A DNA stretch of 64,000 bases from assembly GCF_003086775.1 (NCBI RefSeq), contig NZ_CP026001.1:3312407-3376406 (forward strand), given 5' to 3'. The notes under the pieces are model-generated. The model ran no database searches, was not told the DNA's origin, and saw only the letters and a program-made list of their open reading frames with translations. The stretch is from Stenotrophomonas sp. ZAC14D1_NAIMI4_1 (GTDB taxonomy: Bacteria; Pseudomonadota; Gammaproteobacteria; Xanthomonadales; Xanthomonadaceae). The stretch's first letter is position 1, and the number at the start of each line of letters is the position of its first letter. The position numbers and the translations under genes are program-made. Of this stretch, positions 33,628-42,106 are shown in pieces.

Positions 33628-34634
33628 CAGACGGTTCTTCCAAGGGTGTGGAGCAAACGGGATTGGGTGTCGCCATGGCGGGCATCGGCCAGCAGGCCAT
33701 CCCAGCCAAGCGCGCCGCGGCCCAGCAGGCCCAGCAGCGCGGCGGTATTGAGTGAACGCCCCTGCACGGCCTGCAGGGCTTCGTCGACCAGTTCGGGGTG
33801 GCAGACCAGCACCACATCGCAGCCGGCATCCAGGTGCGCGTGCACGCGCGCCGGCACGCCACCGGCGCTGTGCGAAGCAGCCATGCCGATGTCGTCGGAG
33901 AACACCACGCCACGGAAGCCGAGCTCGCCGCGCAGGATGTCCTGGATCCAGCGCGGCGAATAGCCGGCCGGTTCCGCTGCCACCTGCGGGTAGATCACGT
34001 GCGCCATCATCACCGCGTCGGCCCCGGCGGCAATGCCGGCACTGAACGGGACCAGGTCCTGCGCGCGCAGCTCATCCAGCCCGCGCGGGTCGATGGCGGT
34101 ATCGACGTGGGTGTCTTCCAGCACGGTGCCGTGGCCGGGGAAATGCTTGAGGGTGGCGCCCATGCCGGCCGCGTGCATGCCACGCACGTAGGCCGCGGTG
34201 AACGCGGCCACCACCTGCGGGTCTTCGCTGAAGGCGCGGTTGCCGATGGCACGGTTGCCACGGCCGAGGTCGACCACCGGGGCGAAACTGAGGTCCAGGC
34301 CGCTTGCGCGCACTTCGCTGGCCATCAGCCAGCCGTGCTGTTCGGCCAGGGCCAGCGCCTGCTGCGGATCGCTGGCGTACTGCGCGCCGATGTCCTGCAG
34401 CGGCGGCAGGTCGCTGTAACCCTCGCGGAAGCGCTGTACGCGGCCGCCTTCCTGGTCCACGCAGATCAGCTGCGGGCGCGGGGCGGCCGCGCGGATGGCC
34501 GCGCTCAGATCGGTCACCTGCTGGCGCGAGGCGAAGTTGCGCTTGAACAGCACCACCCCGGCCACGGCATCGTGCTGCAGCCACTCGCGTTCCTGGGCGG
34601 TCAGTTCAGTGCCGGCAACGCCGATCAGCAGCAT
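33627..34634 (-). CDS. nagZ: beta-N-acetylhexosaminidase NagZ
   Basis: This encodes 335 residues. LICVDQEGGRVQRF, FAPVVDLGRGNRAIGNRAF, KHFPGHGTVLEDTHVD and VVFSDDIGMAA (nucleophile Asp) are the GH3 NagZ motifs; the His on the flexible loop is in GHGTVLEDTH. It removes GlcNAc from anhydromuropeptides during cell-wall recycling in the cytosol. Recycling intermediates made by NagZ govern AmpR-type beta-lactamase induction in related species. It is the first gene of the nagZ-hpt unit. Confidence 0.92.
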   Translation of the reverse strand: MLLIGVAGTELTAQEREWLQHDAVAGVVLFKRNFASRQQVTDLSAAIRAAAPRPQLICVDQEGGRVQRFREGYSDLPPLQDIGAQYASDPQQALALAEQHGWLMASEVRASGLDLSFAPVVDLGRGNRAIGNRAFSEDPQVVAAFTAAYVRGMHAAGMGATLKHFPGHGTVLEDTHVDTAIDPRGLDELRAQDLVPFSAGIAAGADAVMMAHVIYPQVAAEPAGYSPRWIQDILRGELGFRGVVFSDDIGMAASHSAGGVPARVHAHLDAGCDVVLVCHPELVDEALQAVQGRSLNTAALLGLLGRGALGWDGLLADARHGDTQSRLLHTLGRTV

Positions 34635-34725
34635 GGTCGATCTCCACTACGGGCGCCCGCATGGCGCAGTGCCGCATTGTCGCAGAACCAGCCGGCAGGC
34701 GCAGTGTTCAGGGCAAACGGAGGTT

Positions 34726-34756
34726 GGGGTCGGATCCCCGCAGGGGCTCCGACCCC
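34726..34756. repeat. GGGGTCGGA inverted repeat
   Basis: GGGGTCGGA and TCCGACCCC flank an inner TCCCC..GGGG hairpin. It sits in the 129-base gap between nagZ and the DsbA-like gene. A related repeat with GGGGTCAGATCC arms is found at 57108. They may belong to one dispersed family or act as terminators. Confidence 0.6.
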
Positions 34757-34763
34757 AGCCCGC

Positions 34764-35456
34764 TCAGACGGCGCAGCCGTCCGGGCCGCAGGCTTCGTCA
34801 CCGGCCGCGGCGGCGGGCGCACCCTGCTCGGCGGCGATCTGGCGCAGCGCGTTGGCGAACGCTTCGGGCGGCTGTGCACCGGAAATGGCCCAGCGGCCGT
34901 CGATGACGAAGGTCGGCACCGAGGAGATGCCCAGTGCGTGCGCCTGGGCCAGCTTGGCCTCGACCTCGGCCAGGCCACGGTCGGAGGCCAGCATCTGGGC
35001 GATTTCGGCGCCGTCGAGGCCGCCGGCCACGCCGGCCTTCACCAGCACGGCGGTGTCGGCCAGGTTCTGGCCATGTTCGAAGTGCGCGCGGAACAGGGCC
35101 TCGCCCACCGCGTCCTGCACGCCCTGTTCGCCGGCCAGCCACAGCACCCGGTGCGCCGGCAGCGTGGTCACCCGCACCTGGCCCTGGCTGAAGTCCATTG
35201 GCAGGCCTTCGGCGCGTGCGGTGGTCTGGGTCTGGCCCAGGATCTGCTCGGCGCGCTCGGCACCGCCGAACTTGGCGGCGTAGGCCTGGCGCAGCGGGAC
35301 CGGGGTGTCCCCGGCATCCGGATCCAGCTGGAACGGCTGCCACTGGATGTCGAGTTCAGGCGCATCGGCGCCCAGCAACTGCACACCCTGCTCGAATCGA
35401 TGCTTGCCGATCCAGCACCAGGGGCAGACCACGTCGGAGTAGATATCGATCTTCAT
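34764..35456 (-). CDS. DsbA-family oxidoreductase (FrnE-like)
   Basis: This encodes 230 residues. It opens MKIDIYSDVVCPWCWIGKHR, a thioredoxin-fold CxxC (CPWC) with no signal peptide, so it acts in the cytoplasm. FQLDPDAGDTPVPLR and ISSVPTFVIDGRWAISGAQP (cis-Pro loop) are typical of the FrnE/polyketide-associated DsbA group. The C-terminus has a further CGPDGC motif. The likely role is thiol-disulfide exchange, possibly in oxidative stress; the partner is unknown. Confidence 0.85.
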   Translation of the reverse strand: MKIDIYSDVVCPWCWIGKHRFEQGVQLLGADAPELDIQWQPFQLDPDAGDTPVPLRQAYAAKFGGAERAEQILGQTQTTARAEGLPMDFSQGQVRVTTLPAHRVLWLAGEQGVQDAVGEALFRAHFEHGQNLADTAVLVKAGVAGGLDGAEIAQMLASDRGLAEVEAKLAQAHALGISSVPTFVIDGRWAISGAQPPEAFANALRQIAAEQGAPAAAAGDEACGPDGCAV

Positions 35457-35496
35457 GCAGGTGACATGGGGACCGCTGCGGACGAAAAAAGGGGGT

Positions 35497-35982
35497 TCAC
35501 CACTGTGAATAGGGGTGACTGGCCAAGGCGACGTTGTAGTAGCGGGTGTCGTCGGTCACTTCGGCACCGGCCCAGTCCGGCAGGTCGATGGCCTGGTCGG
35601 CGCTGTCCAGCTCGACTTCGGCCACCACCAGCCCGGCGTTGTCGCCGAGGAACTCGTCCACTTCCCAGATCAGGCCGGCGTGCTCGACCAGGTGCCGGCG
35701 CTTGTCGACCAGCCCGCCCACGCACAGCGCCAGCAGCGCCCGCGCATCCTCCACCGGAATCGGATAATCGAACTCCTGGCGGGTGTGGCCGATCGTGCGC
35801 GACTTCAGGTTCAGCGCGGCGTGGTCGCCTTCGATGCGCACCCGCACCGAGGCGTTCTGGGTGCCGCGGTCAAGCGAGCCCATGTCGTTGATGTAGCCTT
35901 GCGCCATCGGGATCACCCGGTGCGCGGCGGCACGCCAACCGTCGTGGGTGACGAGGAATTTGCGTTCGATTTCAATGCCCAT
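35497..35982 (-). CDS. CYTH-domain triphosphate-binding protein
   Basis: This encodes 161 residues. EIERKFLV at the N-terminus is the ExExK signature, followed by QGYI, VRVRIEGD, LNLKSRT, YPIPVEDARAL, VDKRRHLV, WEVDEF and AEVELDSADQ. These are the strands of a triphosphate tunnel. The size matches stand-alone CYTH enzymes such as NeuTTM-type inorganic triphosphatases. It probably hydrolyses tripolyphosphate. It reads toward the DsbA-like gene with a 40-base gap. Confidence 0.85.
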   Translation of the reverse strand: MGIEIERKFLVTHDGWRAAAHRVIPMAQGYINDMGSLDRGTQNASVRVRIEGDHAALNLKSRTIGHTRQEFDYPIPVEDARALLALCVGGLVDKRRHLVEHAGLIWEVDEFLGDNAGLVVAEVELDSADQAIDLPDWAGAEVTDDTRYYNVALASHPYSQW

Positions 35983-36074
35983 GCGGCCATTATGCGCGAT
36001 GCCTGTGACCAGCCCGGTACCCGGCGCGGTGCGGCCACCTACAATGGCGCTCCCTCCTGCATGGATGCCGGTCG

Positions 36075-36665
36075 ATGCGCCGTCTGTTGCTGCTGTTGTG
36101 CTGCCCACCCGCACTGGCCCTGGCCGCCTCCGCGCCCGACCTGCAACAGGTGCAGGCCGCATTGGCTTCGGAGATGGAGGCCGGACTGCAGGGCAGGAGC
36201 ACGGGCAGCCAGATCGCCGCCGCGATGTTCGCACCGCGCTTGAACGCGCTGCCCTGGTGCATACCGGCCGGGGACGGCGCCGTCGATTGCAGCGTGGGCT
36301 ACGAGCGTGGCATGGACCAGCGCCATCGGATGATGCGGCTGGCGCCGCAGGGCGATGGCTGGCGGCTGCAGTCAACGCGCCTGCAGGCACCGCAGCCGCC
36401 GTTGGCAGAACTGGCCCCGCAGCTGCAGGCCCGCATCGAGGAAGCGATCGCGACCGGTGCCGATGCCTCGGAACGCGAAGCGCTGCGCGCCGATTTCAAT
36501 GGCATGCGCCTGGCCGGCGTGGACGGCTGCGACCTGGCCCAGGCCAGCGGCCAGCTGCAGTGCGACCTGCTGCTGGCCTTCGACAGTGGCCATGATGGGC
36601 AGATGACGCTGGGCCTGCAGCGGATCGGCGACCAGTGGCGCCTGGACCCGCTGCCGGCCGGGTGA
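36075..36665 (+). CDS. exported hypothetical protein
   Basis: This encodes 196 residues with a signal peptide (MRRLLLLLCCPPALALAASA). The mature region has three Cys residues in WCIPAGDGAVDC and GCDLAQ and another in LQCDLL, which could form disulfides in the periplasm. No family is recognised. Its stop lies one base from the rlmD stop on the opposite strand. Confidence 0.6.
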   Translation: MRRLLLLLCCPPALALAASAPDLQQVQAALASEMEAGLQGRSTGSQIAAAMFAPRLNALPWCIPAGDGAVDCSVGYERGMDQRHRMMRLAPQGDGWRLQSTRLQAPQPPLAELAPQLQARIEEAIATGADASEREALRADFNGMRLAGVDGCDLAQASGQLQCDLLLAFDSGHDGQMTLGLQRIGDQWRLDPLPAG

Positions 36666-36666
36666 C

Positions 36667-38001
36667 TCAGCGCTTCTCGAACACCGCGATGCTTTCCACA
36701 TGCGCGGTGTGCGGGAACATGTCCATGGCGCCGGCGCTGACCAGGGTGAACCCCTGTTCGTTGACCAGATAGCCGGCATCGCGGGCCAGCGAGCCCGGGT
36801 GGCAGCTGACGTAGACGATGCGCTTGAACTGCTTCAGCGGCAGCTGCTGCAGCACTTCGATGGCGCCCGAACGCGGCGGGTCCAGCAGCAGCTTGTCGAA
36901 GCCCTGGCGCATCCACGCGGTGCTGCGCTGGTCCTGGGTCAGGTCGGCGCTGAAGAACTGGGCGTTGGCCAGGCCGTTGCGCTCCGCGTTTTCACGGGCA
37001 CGCGCGACCAGGCCGGCATCGCCTTCCACGCCCACCACTTCGCGCACGCGGCGGGCCAGCGGCAGGGTGAAGTTGCCCAGGCCGCAGAACAGGTCCAGTA
37101 CGCGCTCGTCCTCGCCCGGCTCCAGCAGGTCCAGGGCGTGGGCGATCATCTTCTCGTTAAGCTTGGCGTTGACCTGGATGAAGTCCAGCGGGCGGAACGC
37201 CAGCTCGACATCCCACGGCGCCAGCCGGAACGACAGCGGCACGCCCTGCCCGTCCAGCGGCTGCACGGTGTCCACGCCGCCGGACTGCAGGTAGATCACG
37301 AAGCCATGCTGCTGGCCGAAGGCGGCCCAGGCCGCACGGTCGGCATCGCTGAGCGGCTGCAGGTGGCGCACGGTCAGGACCACGGCCTGGTCGCCAGCGA
37401 TGAACTCGATCTGCGGGATGTCGCGTTTGCCATCCAGCGACTCGATGAAAGTCGACAGCGCCTCGACCTTGGTGCCGATCTCCGGGATCACGGTCAGGCA
37501 CTGGCTGAGATCAGCCACGAAGCGCGGATCCTGCTCGCGGAAGCCGACCAGGGTCTTGTCCTTCTTCTCCACGCGGCGCACCGAGAACCGGCCCTTGCGG
37601 CGGTAGCCCCAGCTTTCGCCGACCAGCGGCGGCAGCACGGCGCCCGGCTTCACGTGGCCGATGCGCTCGAGGTTGTCCATCAGCACGCGCTGCTTGGCGA
37701 CGATCTGCTGGTCTTCGTCCAGATGCTGCAGCACGCAGCCCGCGCAGGTGCCGAAATGCGGGCACTTGGGGGTTACCCGCTGCGGCGAGGGCTGCAGCAC
37801 CTCGACGGTGCGCGCCTCGTCGAAATGACGGCTGCGGGCGGTCTGTTCAGCCATCACCACTTCGCCCGGCAGGGCGCCACTGACGAAGGTGACCTTGCCG
37901 CCCTCGCCTTCACGGCGGGCGACGCCACGACCATCATGGCTGAGGTCGAGGATCTCGGTCTGGAACGGAGTACGGTCGATGCGGGAGCGGGATCGGGCCA
38001 C
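36667..38001 (-). CDS. rlmD: 23S rRNA (uracil-1939-C5)-methyltransferase RlmD
   Basis: The product is 444 residues from a GTG at 38001 (VARSRSRIDRTPFQ). A TRAM domain (about 10-70) is followed by the iron-sulfur cysteines CPHFGTCAGC and a later QC. The SAM-binding motif is VLDLFCGLGNFTLPLA, and LLLDPPRSGA with YVSCHPGSLARD gives the catalytic Cys and motif IV. It methylates U1939 of 23S rRNA. A longer ATG frame exists upstream, but it overlaps the divergent receiver gene's promoter region. Confidence 0.9.
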   Translation of the reverse strand: MARSRSRIDRTPFQTEILDLSHDGRGVARREGEGGKVTFVSGALPGEVVMAEQTARSRHFDEARTVEVLQPSPQRVTPKCPHFGTCAGCVLQHLDEDQQIVAKQRVLMDNLERIGHVKPGAVLPPLVGESWGYRRKGRFSVRRVEKKDKTLVGFREQDPRFVADLSQCLTVIPEIGTKVEALSTFIESLDGKRDIPQIEFIAGDQAVVLTVRHLQPLSDADRAAWAAFGQQHGFVIYLQSGGVDTVQPLDGQGVPLSFRLAPWDVELAFRPLDFIQVNAKLNEKMIAHALDLLEPGEDERVLDLFCGLGNFTLPLARRVREVVGVEGDAGLVARARENAERNGLANAQFFSADLTQDQRSTAWMRQGFDKLLLDPPRSGAIEVLQQLPLKQFKRIVYVSCHPGSLARDAGYLVNEQGFTLVSAGAMDMFPHTAHVESIAVFEKR

Positions 38002-38096
38002 GTGGCAACAGGCTGCGGGCAAAAATGGGTGCGTATTGTCGCAGATCCGGGACGCGGGGGCCCGATGGCCGCTTGCGCCCGCCGCTCCCGTGATTG

Positions 38097-38852
38097 ATGA
38101 TGGACGCAGCTGACATGGAGGCAGCCCTGATGCAGATGACCCCGCGGGCCAGTCGGCCACGCTTCCTGCTTGTCGAGGATGACATCATCAGCCGCGGTTT
38201 TTTCAAGGCGGCGTTGGAAACGTTACCAGCGGATGTGGACACCGCTGACTCACTTGCAAGTGCATTGGCGCGCGCCGAACCTGGTGCCCATGACCTGTGG
38301 CTGATCGACGTCAACCTGCCCGACGGCAATGGCGCGCAGCTGCTGCATGAACTGCGCCGCTCGCATCCGGACACGCCTGCCCTGGCCCATACCGCCGATG
38401 GCGATGTGAGCATCCACGCGCGCCTGCGCGAGGCCGGCTTCAGCGACACCCTGGTCAAGCCGCTGGGCCGCGACCAGCTGCTGAAGGCGGTGCGTCGCGC
38501 ACTGGTCAACAGCCCCGCGGGCGCGACCCCGCCGCCGGCAGCGATCGAGCTGGTGGTCGAGGACTGGGACGAGACGGCGGCCCTGGCGGCGCTGAATGGC
38601 CAGCGCAACCACCTGATCGCCCTGCGCGAGCTGTTCCTGGCGGAACTGCCGGGGGTGCGCGATGCGGTGGAACAGGCGGTGGACCAGCACGACGCGTCGA
38701 GCCTGCGCAACCAGCTGCATCGCCTGCAGGCCAGCTGTGGGTTTGTGGGTGCGGCGCGGTTGGCGCGGGCGGTGCGGCAGCTGCATCATGCGCCGGAGTC
38801 GGGGCCGGCGCAGGCCGGATTCCGGGCAGCGGTGGCAGCCCTCCTGCACTGA
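38097..38852 (+). CDS. response regulator with C-terminal Hpt domain
   Basis: This encodes about 251 residues; several in-frame ATGs cluster at 38097, 38100 and 38115. The receiver domain (about 20-140) has FLLVEDD, LWLIDVNLPDGNG (phospho-Asp) and TLVKPLGRDQ (Lys). The C-terminal 90 residues look like a histidine phosphotransfer domain, with QLHRLQASCGFVGAARL matching the HxLKGxxxxxGA pattern. No kinase lies next to it, so it probably takes phosphate from a distant hybrid kinase. It is divergent from rlmD. Confidence 0.75.
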   Translation: MMDAADMEAALMQMTPRASRPRFLLVEDDIISRGFFKAALETLPADVDTADSLASALARAEPGAHDLWLIDVNLPDGNGAQLLHELRRSHPDTPALAHTADGDVSIHARLREAGFSDTLVKPLGRDQLLKAVRRALVNSPAGATPPPAAIELVVEDWDETAALAALNGQRNHLIALRELFLAELPGVRDAVEQAVDQHDASSLRNQLHRLQASCGFVGAARLARAVRQLHHAPESGPAQAGFRAAVAALLH

Positions 38853-38937
38853 GGGTGTTCGGCAGGGCTGCGCCCTGCACCTGCTCAATGCAACGGCAAC
38901 GGCCAAGGCCAGAGCAACAGCGGGCATTCCGTGGGAT

Positions 38938-39041
38938 GGCGGGGCGGTGTGGGTGGTCAGGACACGCCGTAAACCCGTCCATGGGGGCTCGATGGCGCCA
39001 TCCATGGCGCCAACGGTCCTGCCCACCCACACCGCCCCACC
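38938..39041. repeat. structured palindromic repeat, copy F
   Basis: The outer arms start GGCGGGGCGGTGTGGGTGGT and end with the complement (two mismatches in 26). Inside are GTAAACCCGTCCATGGGGGC and TGGCGCCATccATGGCGCCA. It is part of island 2; the flank GCATTCCGTGGGAT lies on the left. Confidence 0.8.
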
Positions 39042-39065
39042 TCTGACAGTTGGCCGGTGGCTGTT

Positions 39066-39161
39066 GGTGGGTGCCGACCGTTGGTCGGCACATCTGTCAG
39101 ATATCGATATTCAAAAATTGGATCCAACCCCGTGCCGACCAACGGTCGGCACCCACCTCCA
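39066..39161. repeat. inverted pair of GTAG-type REPs
   Basis: GGTGGGTGCCGACC..GGTCGGCAC and, about 60 bases later, the reverse GTGCCGACC..GGTCGGCACC flank a short AT-rich linker containing ATATCGATATTC. They form the centre of island 2. Confidence 0.7.
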
Positions 39162-39200
39162 ACAGCAGCAGGTTCTGACAGACCGCGGGAAACTGTCGAA

Positions 39201-39302
39201 GGCGGGGTGGGTCCGGTTGAGGGGGTGTGAGCGGCATGGATGCCGCGACCAAGCCCCCATGGATGGGTTTACGGCGTCCCCCTCAACCGGACCCACCCCG
39301 CC
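39201..39302. repeat. structured palindromic repeat, copy G (inverted)
   Basis: The arms GGCGGGGTGGGTCCGGTTGA... and their complement pair perfectly over 25 bp. The interior has GCGGCATggATGCCGC and AAGCCCCCATGGATGGGTTT. The arm sequence is nearly that of copy C, and copies D, F and H share another arm type. Confidence 0.8.
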
Positions 39303-39372
39303 ATCCCACGGAATGCAGGCCTTTGACGTTGACGTTGACGTTGATTCTGCGGGTGCAGGGCTGCAAGCCCTG

Positions 39373-39389
39373 CCCCCCCCCCCCCCCCC
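39373..39389. repeat. 17-base poly-C tract beside recO
   Basis: Seventeen consecutive C residues lie between the end of island 2 and the recO stop codon (TAA on the minus strand at 39390-39392). It would be a poly-G run in recO mRNA just after the stop. Such tracts mutate by slippage and are prone to sequencing error. Confidence 0.9.
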
Positions 39390-40109
39390 TTATCTCCGGG
39401 GAGTGAGCTGCTCGAGCAGTTCCCAGGATTTGAGGCCCTTGGCCCCCAGGTGATGGGACAGCACCCGCCGCATCGGCAGCCGCAGACTGGCCAGGTCTGC
39501 TGCATCCGGCTCGTCGTCCGCCGCCAGCGCCAACAGCGCCGAGCCCGTCGCCGCCGCCTGACGTTCACCGCCACGCTCGCTCAGCAACCGTTGCGGCCCC
39601 TCCTGCGGGTCAAGTTCGTAACGTGCCGCCGGGTCCACCGGCTGGCCGTCACTGGCCGTGTCCAGTTCGAACCCCAGCCCCAGCGCCGCCAGCAGCTCAC
39701 GCTCGAAACGGCGCAGCGTCCACGCCAGCCCCGCCCCCACCGCCAGGCGCGCACGCGCCTCGCCGTAGGCGAGGTACAGCTCCGGCAGCGGGTCCTGGCG
39801 GGGAGCCAGGCGCAGGGTCAGTTCACTCAGGTAGAAACCGGCCAGCATTGCCTGGCCGACCAGGCGCGGGGCCGCATCCAGCGCCTCGGCGCCGCGCAGC
39901 TGGGCCAGTTCACCACGCTGCAGGGCGCTGAAACGTATCCACTGCAGCGGCTGCAGGGCCGCACGCAGCACCTGGCCCTTGGCCGTGGACACTCCGCGCG
40001 CCAGCACGCCGATGCGGCCGTGCTGCGCGCTCAGTACCTCCACCAGCAGGCTGGTCTCACGGTAGGCCCGTGCATGCAGCACGAACCCGGTGTCGTCCTC
40101 GATCAGCAT
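39390..40109 (-). CDS. recO: DNA repair protein RecO
   Basis: This encodes 239 residues. The start [20 protein letters not shown] and [20 protein letters not shown] form the N-terminal OB fold, and [20 protein letters not shown] with [15 protein letters not shown] is the helical domain. The zinc-finger Cys residues found in some RecO proteins are not seen. RecO loads RecA on SSB-coated DNA with RecR. It is the last gene of the lepA/lepB-rnc-era-recO cluster (18-base gap after era). Confidence 0.9.
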   Translation of the reverse strand: MLIEDDTGFVLHARAYRETSLLVEVLSAQHGRIGVLARGVSTAKGQVLRAALQPLQWIRFSALQRGELAQLRGAEALDAAPRLVGQAMLAGFYLSELTLRLAPRQDPLPELYLAYGEARARLAVGAGLAWTLRRFERELLAALGLGFELDTASDGQPVDPAARYELDPQEGPQRLLSERGGERQAAATGSALLALAADDEPDAADLASLRLPMRRVLSHHLGAKGLKSWELLEQLTPRR

Positions 40110-40127
40110 CGAAGCGACCGCCGCGGC

Positions 40128-41024
40128 TTATTCGTAGCCGAAGGCCTTCAGTGCGGCCTCGTCATCGGACCAGCCTTCACGCACACGCACCCAGGTTTCC
40201 AGGAACACCTTGGCCCCGAACAGACGTTCCATCTGCAGGCGGGATTTGGCGCCGATCTCCTTCAGGCGGGCGCCGCCCTTGCCGATCACGATGGCCTTCT
40301 GGCCTTCGCGCTCGACCCAGATGACCGCGCCGATGCGCAGCAGGTTGCCGTCTTCGGTGAAGCGCTCGATCTCCACCGTGGTGGCGTACGGCAGCTCTTC
40401 GCCAAGCTGGCGCATCAGCTGTTCACGCACCAGCTCGCCGGCCAGGAAGCGCTGGCTGCGGTCGGTGATCTCGTCTTCGCCGAACATCGGCGGCGCTTCC
40501 GGCAGCAGGGCCAGCACGTCGCGGACCAGGGCTTCCAGGCCGTTGCGCTTCTGCGCGGAAATCGGGTGCACGGCCGAGAAATCGCGGCCTTCGGTCACCT
40601 GCTGCAGGAACGGCAGCAGCGCGCCCTTGTCCTTCATGCGGTCGATCTTGTTGACCACCAGCACCACCGGGATGCCGGCATCGCGCAGCACGTTGAAGGC
40701 CAGGCTGTCTTCCTCGTCCCAGCGACCGGCTTCGATCACCAGCAAGCCGGCGTCGACACCTTCCAGCGAGCCACGCGCGGCGCGGTTCATCACCCGGTTC
40801 ATCGCCCGCTTCTGCACCTTGTGCAGGCCGGGAGTATCGACCAGCACCAGCTGGCCTTCCGGATACGTGGCGATGCCCAGCAGGCGATGGCGCGTGGTCT
40901 GCGGGCGGTTGGAGACGATGCTGACCTTGGCGCCGACCAGGGCATTGGTCAGGGTCGACTTGCCCACGTTCGGGCGGCCGATGACGGCCACGCTGCCGCA
41001 ATGATGGGGAGTTTGTTCGCTCAC
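40128..41024 (-). CDS. era: GTPase Era
   Basis: This encodes 298 residues. G1 is [11 protein letters not shown]3 is DTPGLH, G4 is NKID and G5 is SAQK. The C-terminal KH domain holds the motif [15 protein letters not shown]. Era binds 16S rRNA near the anti-Shine-Dalgarno end and helps 30S assembly. Its ATG overlaps the rnc stop by four bases. Confidence 0.95.
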   Translation of the reverse strand: MSEQTPHHCGSVAVIGRPNVGKSTLTNALVGAKVSIVSNRPQTTRHRLLGIATYPEGQLVLVDTPGLHKVQKRAMNRVMNRAARGSLEGVDAGLLVIEAGRWDEEDSLAFNVLRDAGIPVVLVVNKIDRMKDKGALLPFLQQVTEGRDFSAVHPISAQKRNGLEALVRDVLALLPEAPPMFGEDEITDRSQRFLAGELVREQLMRQLGEELPYATTVEIERFTEDGNLLRIGAVIWVEREGQKAIVIGKGGARLKEIGAKSRLQMERLFGAKVFLETWVRVREGWSDDEAALKAFGYE

Positions 41025-41701
41025 TTGGAATCCAGTTGTTCTAGGACGGCAGCAGCCGCTTGTTGTTCGGCAAGCCGGCGCGAGGGGCCTTCGCCCTCGG
41101 TGCTGGCGGCAGGGTCCGCGACGTTGCAGCGTACCCGGAAGTGCTTGGCGTGGTCGTCACCGGATTCTGACACCAGTTCGTACTGCGGCAACGCCTTCTG
41201 TCGGGCCTGCAGCCATTCCTGCAGGCGGGTCTTGGGGTCTTTCTCGGGCCGGCCGGTGGCCGGCAGGGCCTCCATCGAGGCGGCAAACCAGGGCAGCACG
41301 ACGGCCCGGCAGGCCTCGAAGCCGACATCCAGGTAGATCGCGGCCACGACCGCCTCCAGGGCGTCGGCCAGGATCGAGTCACGGCGGTGGCCGCCGGACT
41401 TCAGCTCACCCGGGCCCAGGGTCAGGCGTTCGCCCAGCTCGAGGGTGCGGGCGATCACCGCCAGGGCGCCTTCACGCACCAGCTCGGCGCGGGCGCGGGT
41501 CATGGCCCCCTCGTCGGCCTTGGGCCAGCGCTGGTACAGCGCCTCGGCGACCATCATGTTGACGATGCTGTCGCCGAGGAATTCCAGGCGCTCGTTATGC
41601 GGCGCACCGGCACTGCGATGGGTCAGCGCCTGCTTGAGCAGGGCTGGATCGCTGAAAACGTGACCGATCAGGTCACCACGTTGGATGAATTTACTGGGCA
41701 C
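41021..41701 (-). CDS. rnc: ribonuclease III
   Basis: The product is 226 residues from a GTG at 41701, which lies inside the end of the DUF4845 gene (11-base overlap). [21 protein letters not shown] is the catalytic signature and [17 protein letters not shown] holds the second metal site. The C-terminal double-stranded RNA-binding domain runs from [14 protein letters not shown] to the end. It processes rRNA precursors and other duplex RNA. The usual RNase III length and the overlap support the GTG start. Confidence 0.92.
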   Translation of the reverse strand: MPSKFIQRGDLIGHVFSDPALLKQALTHRSAGAPHNERLEFLGDSIVNMMVAEALYQRWPKADEGAMTRARAELVREGALAVIARTLELGERLTLGPGELKSGGHRRDSILADALEAVVAAIYLDVGFEACRAVVLPWFAASMEALPATGRPEKDPKTRLQEWLQARQKALPQYELVSESGDDHAKHFRVRCNVADPAASTEGEGPSRRLAEQQAAAAVLEQLDSK

Positions 41702-42074
41702 CGCTACGAACGAGGTCCTGGGATGATTCGAATTTGCCAACCACATCGAGGTTGCCCACCAGCGGCTGGCGCACTTCGTAGTTGACGTTGAGGGTCCAGC
41801 CGTTGTCACGACGGTTGAACTTGACGTTGGCCGGCTTCACGTTTTCCGAGTAGTTGATGTACAGGCGCCTGAAGAACAGATCCTGGATCTGCGCCGGGGC
41901 CATGGAGCCCACTTCCGGTTCCTTGGCCAGGCTCTTCATCGCCGAGCGCACGGCGTAGTACTCCTGGTACATCGGGAACAGCTTCATGCCGATGTAGAGG
42001 AAGAAACCCACCACGATCAGGACCACCAGGAAGGAGGTCAGGGTCATGCCGCGCTGCGTGTTCATCGTCTTCAT
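41691..42074 (-). CDS. DUF4845 membrane protein
   Basis: This encodes 127 residues. After [12 protein letters not shown] a single hydrophobic helix ([17 protein letters not shown]) resembles a type IV pilin-like N-terminus, followed by a small domain ([36 protein letters not shown]). DUF4845 proteins lie between lepB and rnc in many gammaproteobacteria. GGGGAGAA precedes the start, and the end overlaps rnc. Function is unknown. Confidence 0.85.
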   Translation of the reverse strand: MKTMNTQRGMTLTSFLVVLIVVGFFLYIGMKLFPMYQEYYAVRSAMKSLAKEPEVGSMAPAQIQDLFFRRLYINYSENVKPANVKFNRRDNGWTLNVNYEVRQPLVGNLDVVGKFESSQDLVRSGAQ

Positions 42075-42106
42075 TGCGTTCTCCCCAGATACGCGTGGAT
42101 GTGAAG

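Larger units (their letters stand above)
38862..39373. repeat. composite inverted repeat island 2
   Basis: It opens with GCAGGGCTGCGCCCTGC (38862-38878) nine bases after the receiver-Hpt stop and closes with GCAGGGCTGCAAGCCCTGC (39355-39373). The order is hairpin, linker, copy F, CTGACAG, inverted pair of REPs, CTGACAG, copy G (inverted), linker, hairpin. This is the same plan as island 1. It fills the gap between the convergent regulator and recO genes. A 17-C tract starts at its right edge. Confidence 0.8.

Noticed and set aside
41725..41740. GATTCGAATTT resembling a tRNA T-arm
   Set aside because: No acceptor or anticodon stem can be formed around it; it lies within the DUF4845 gene.
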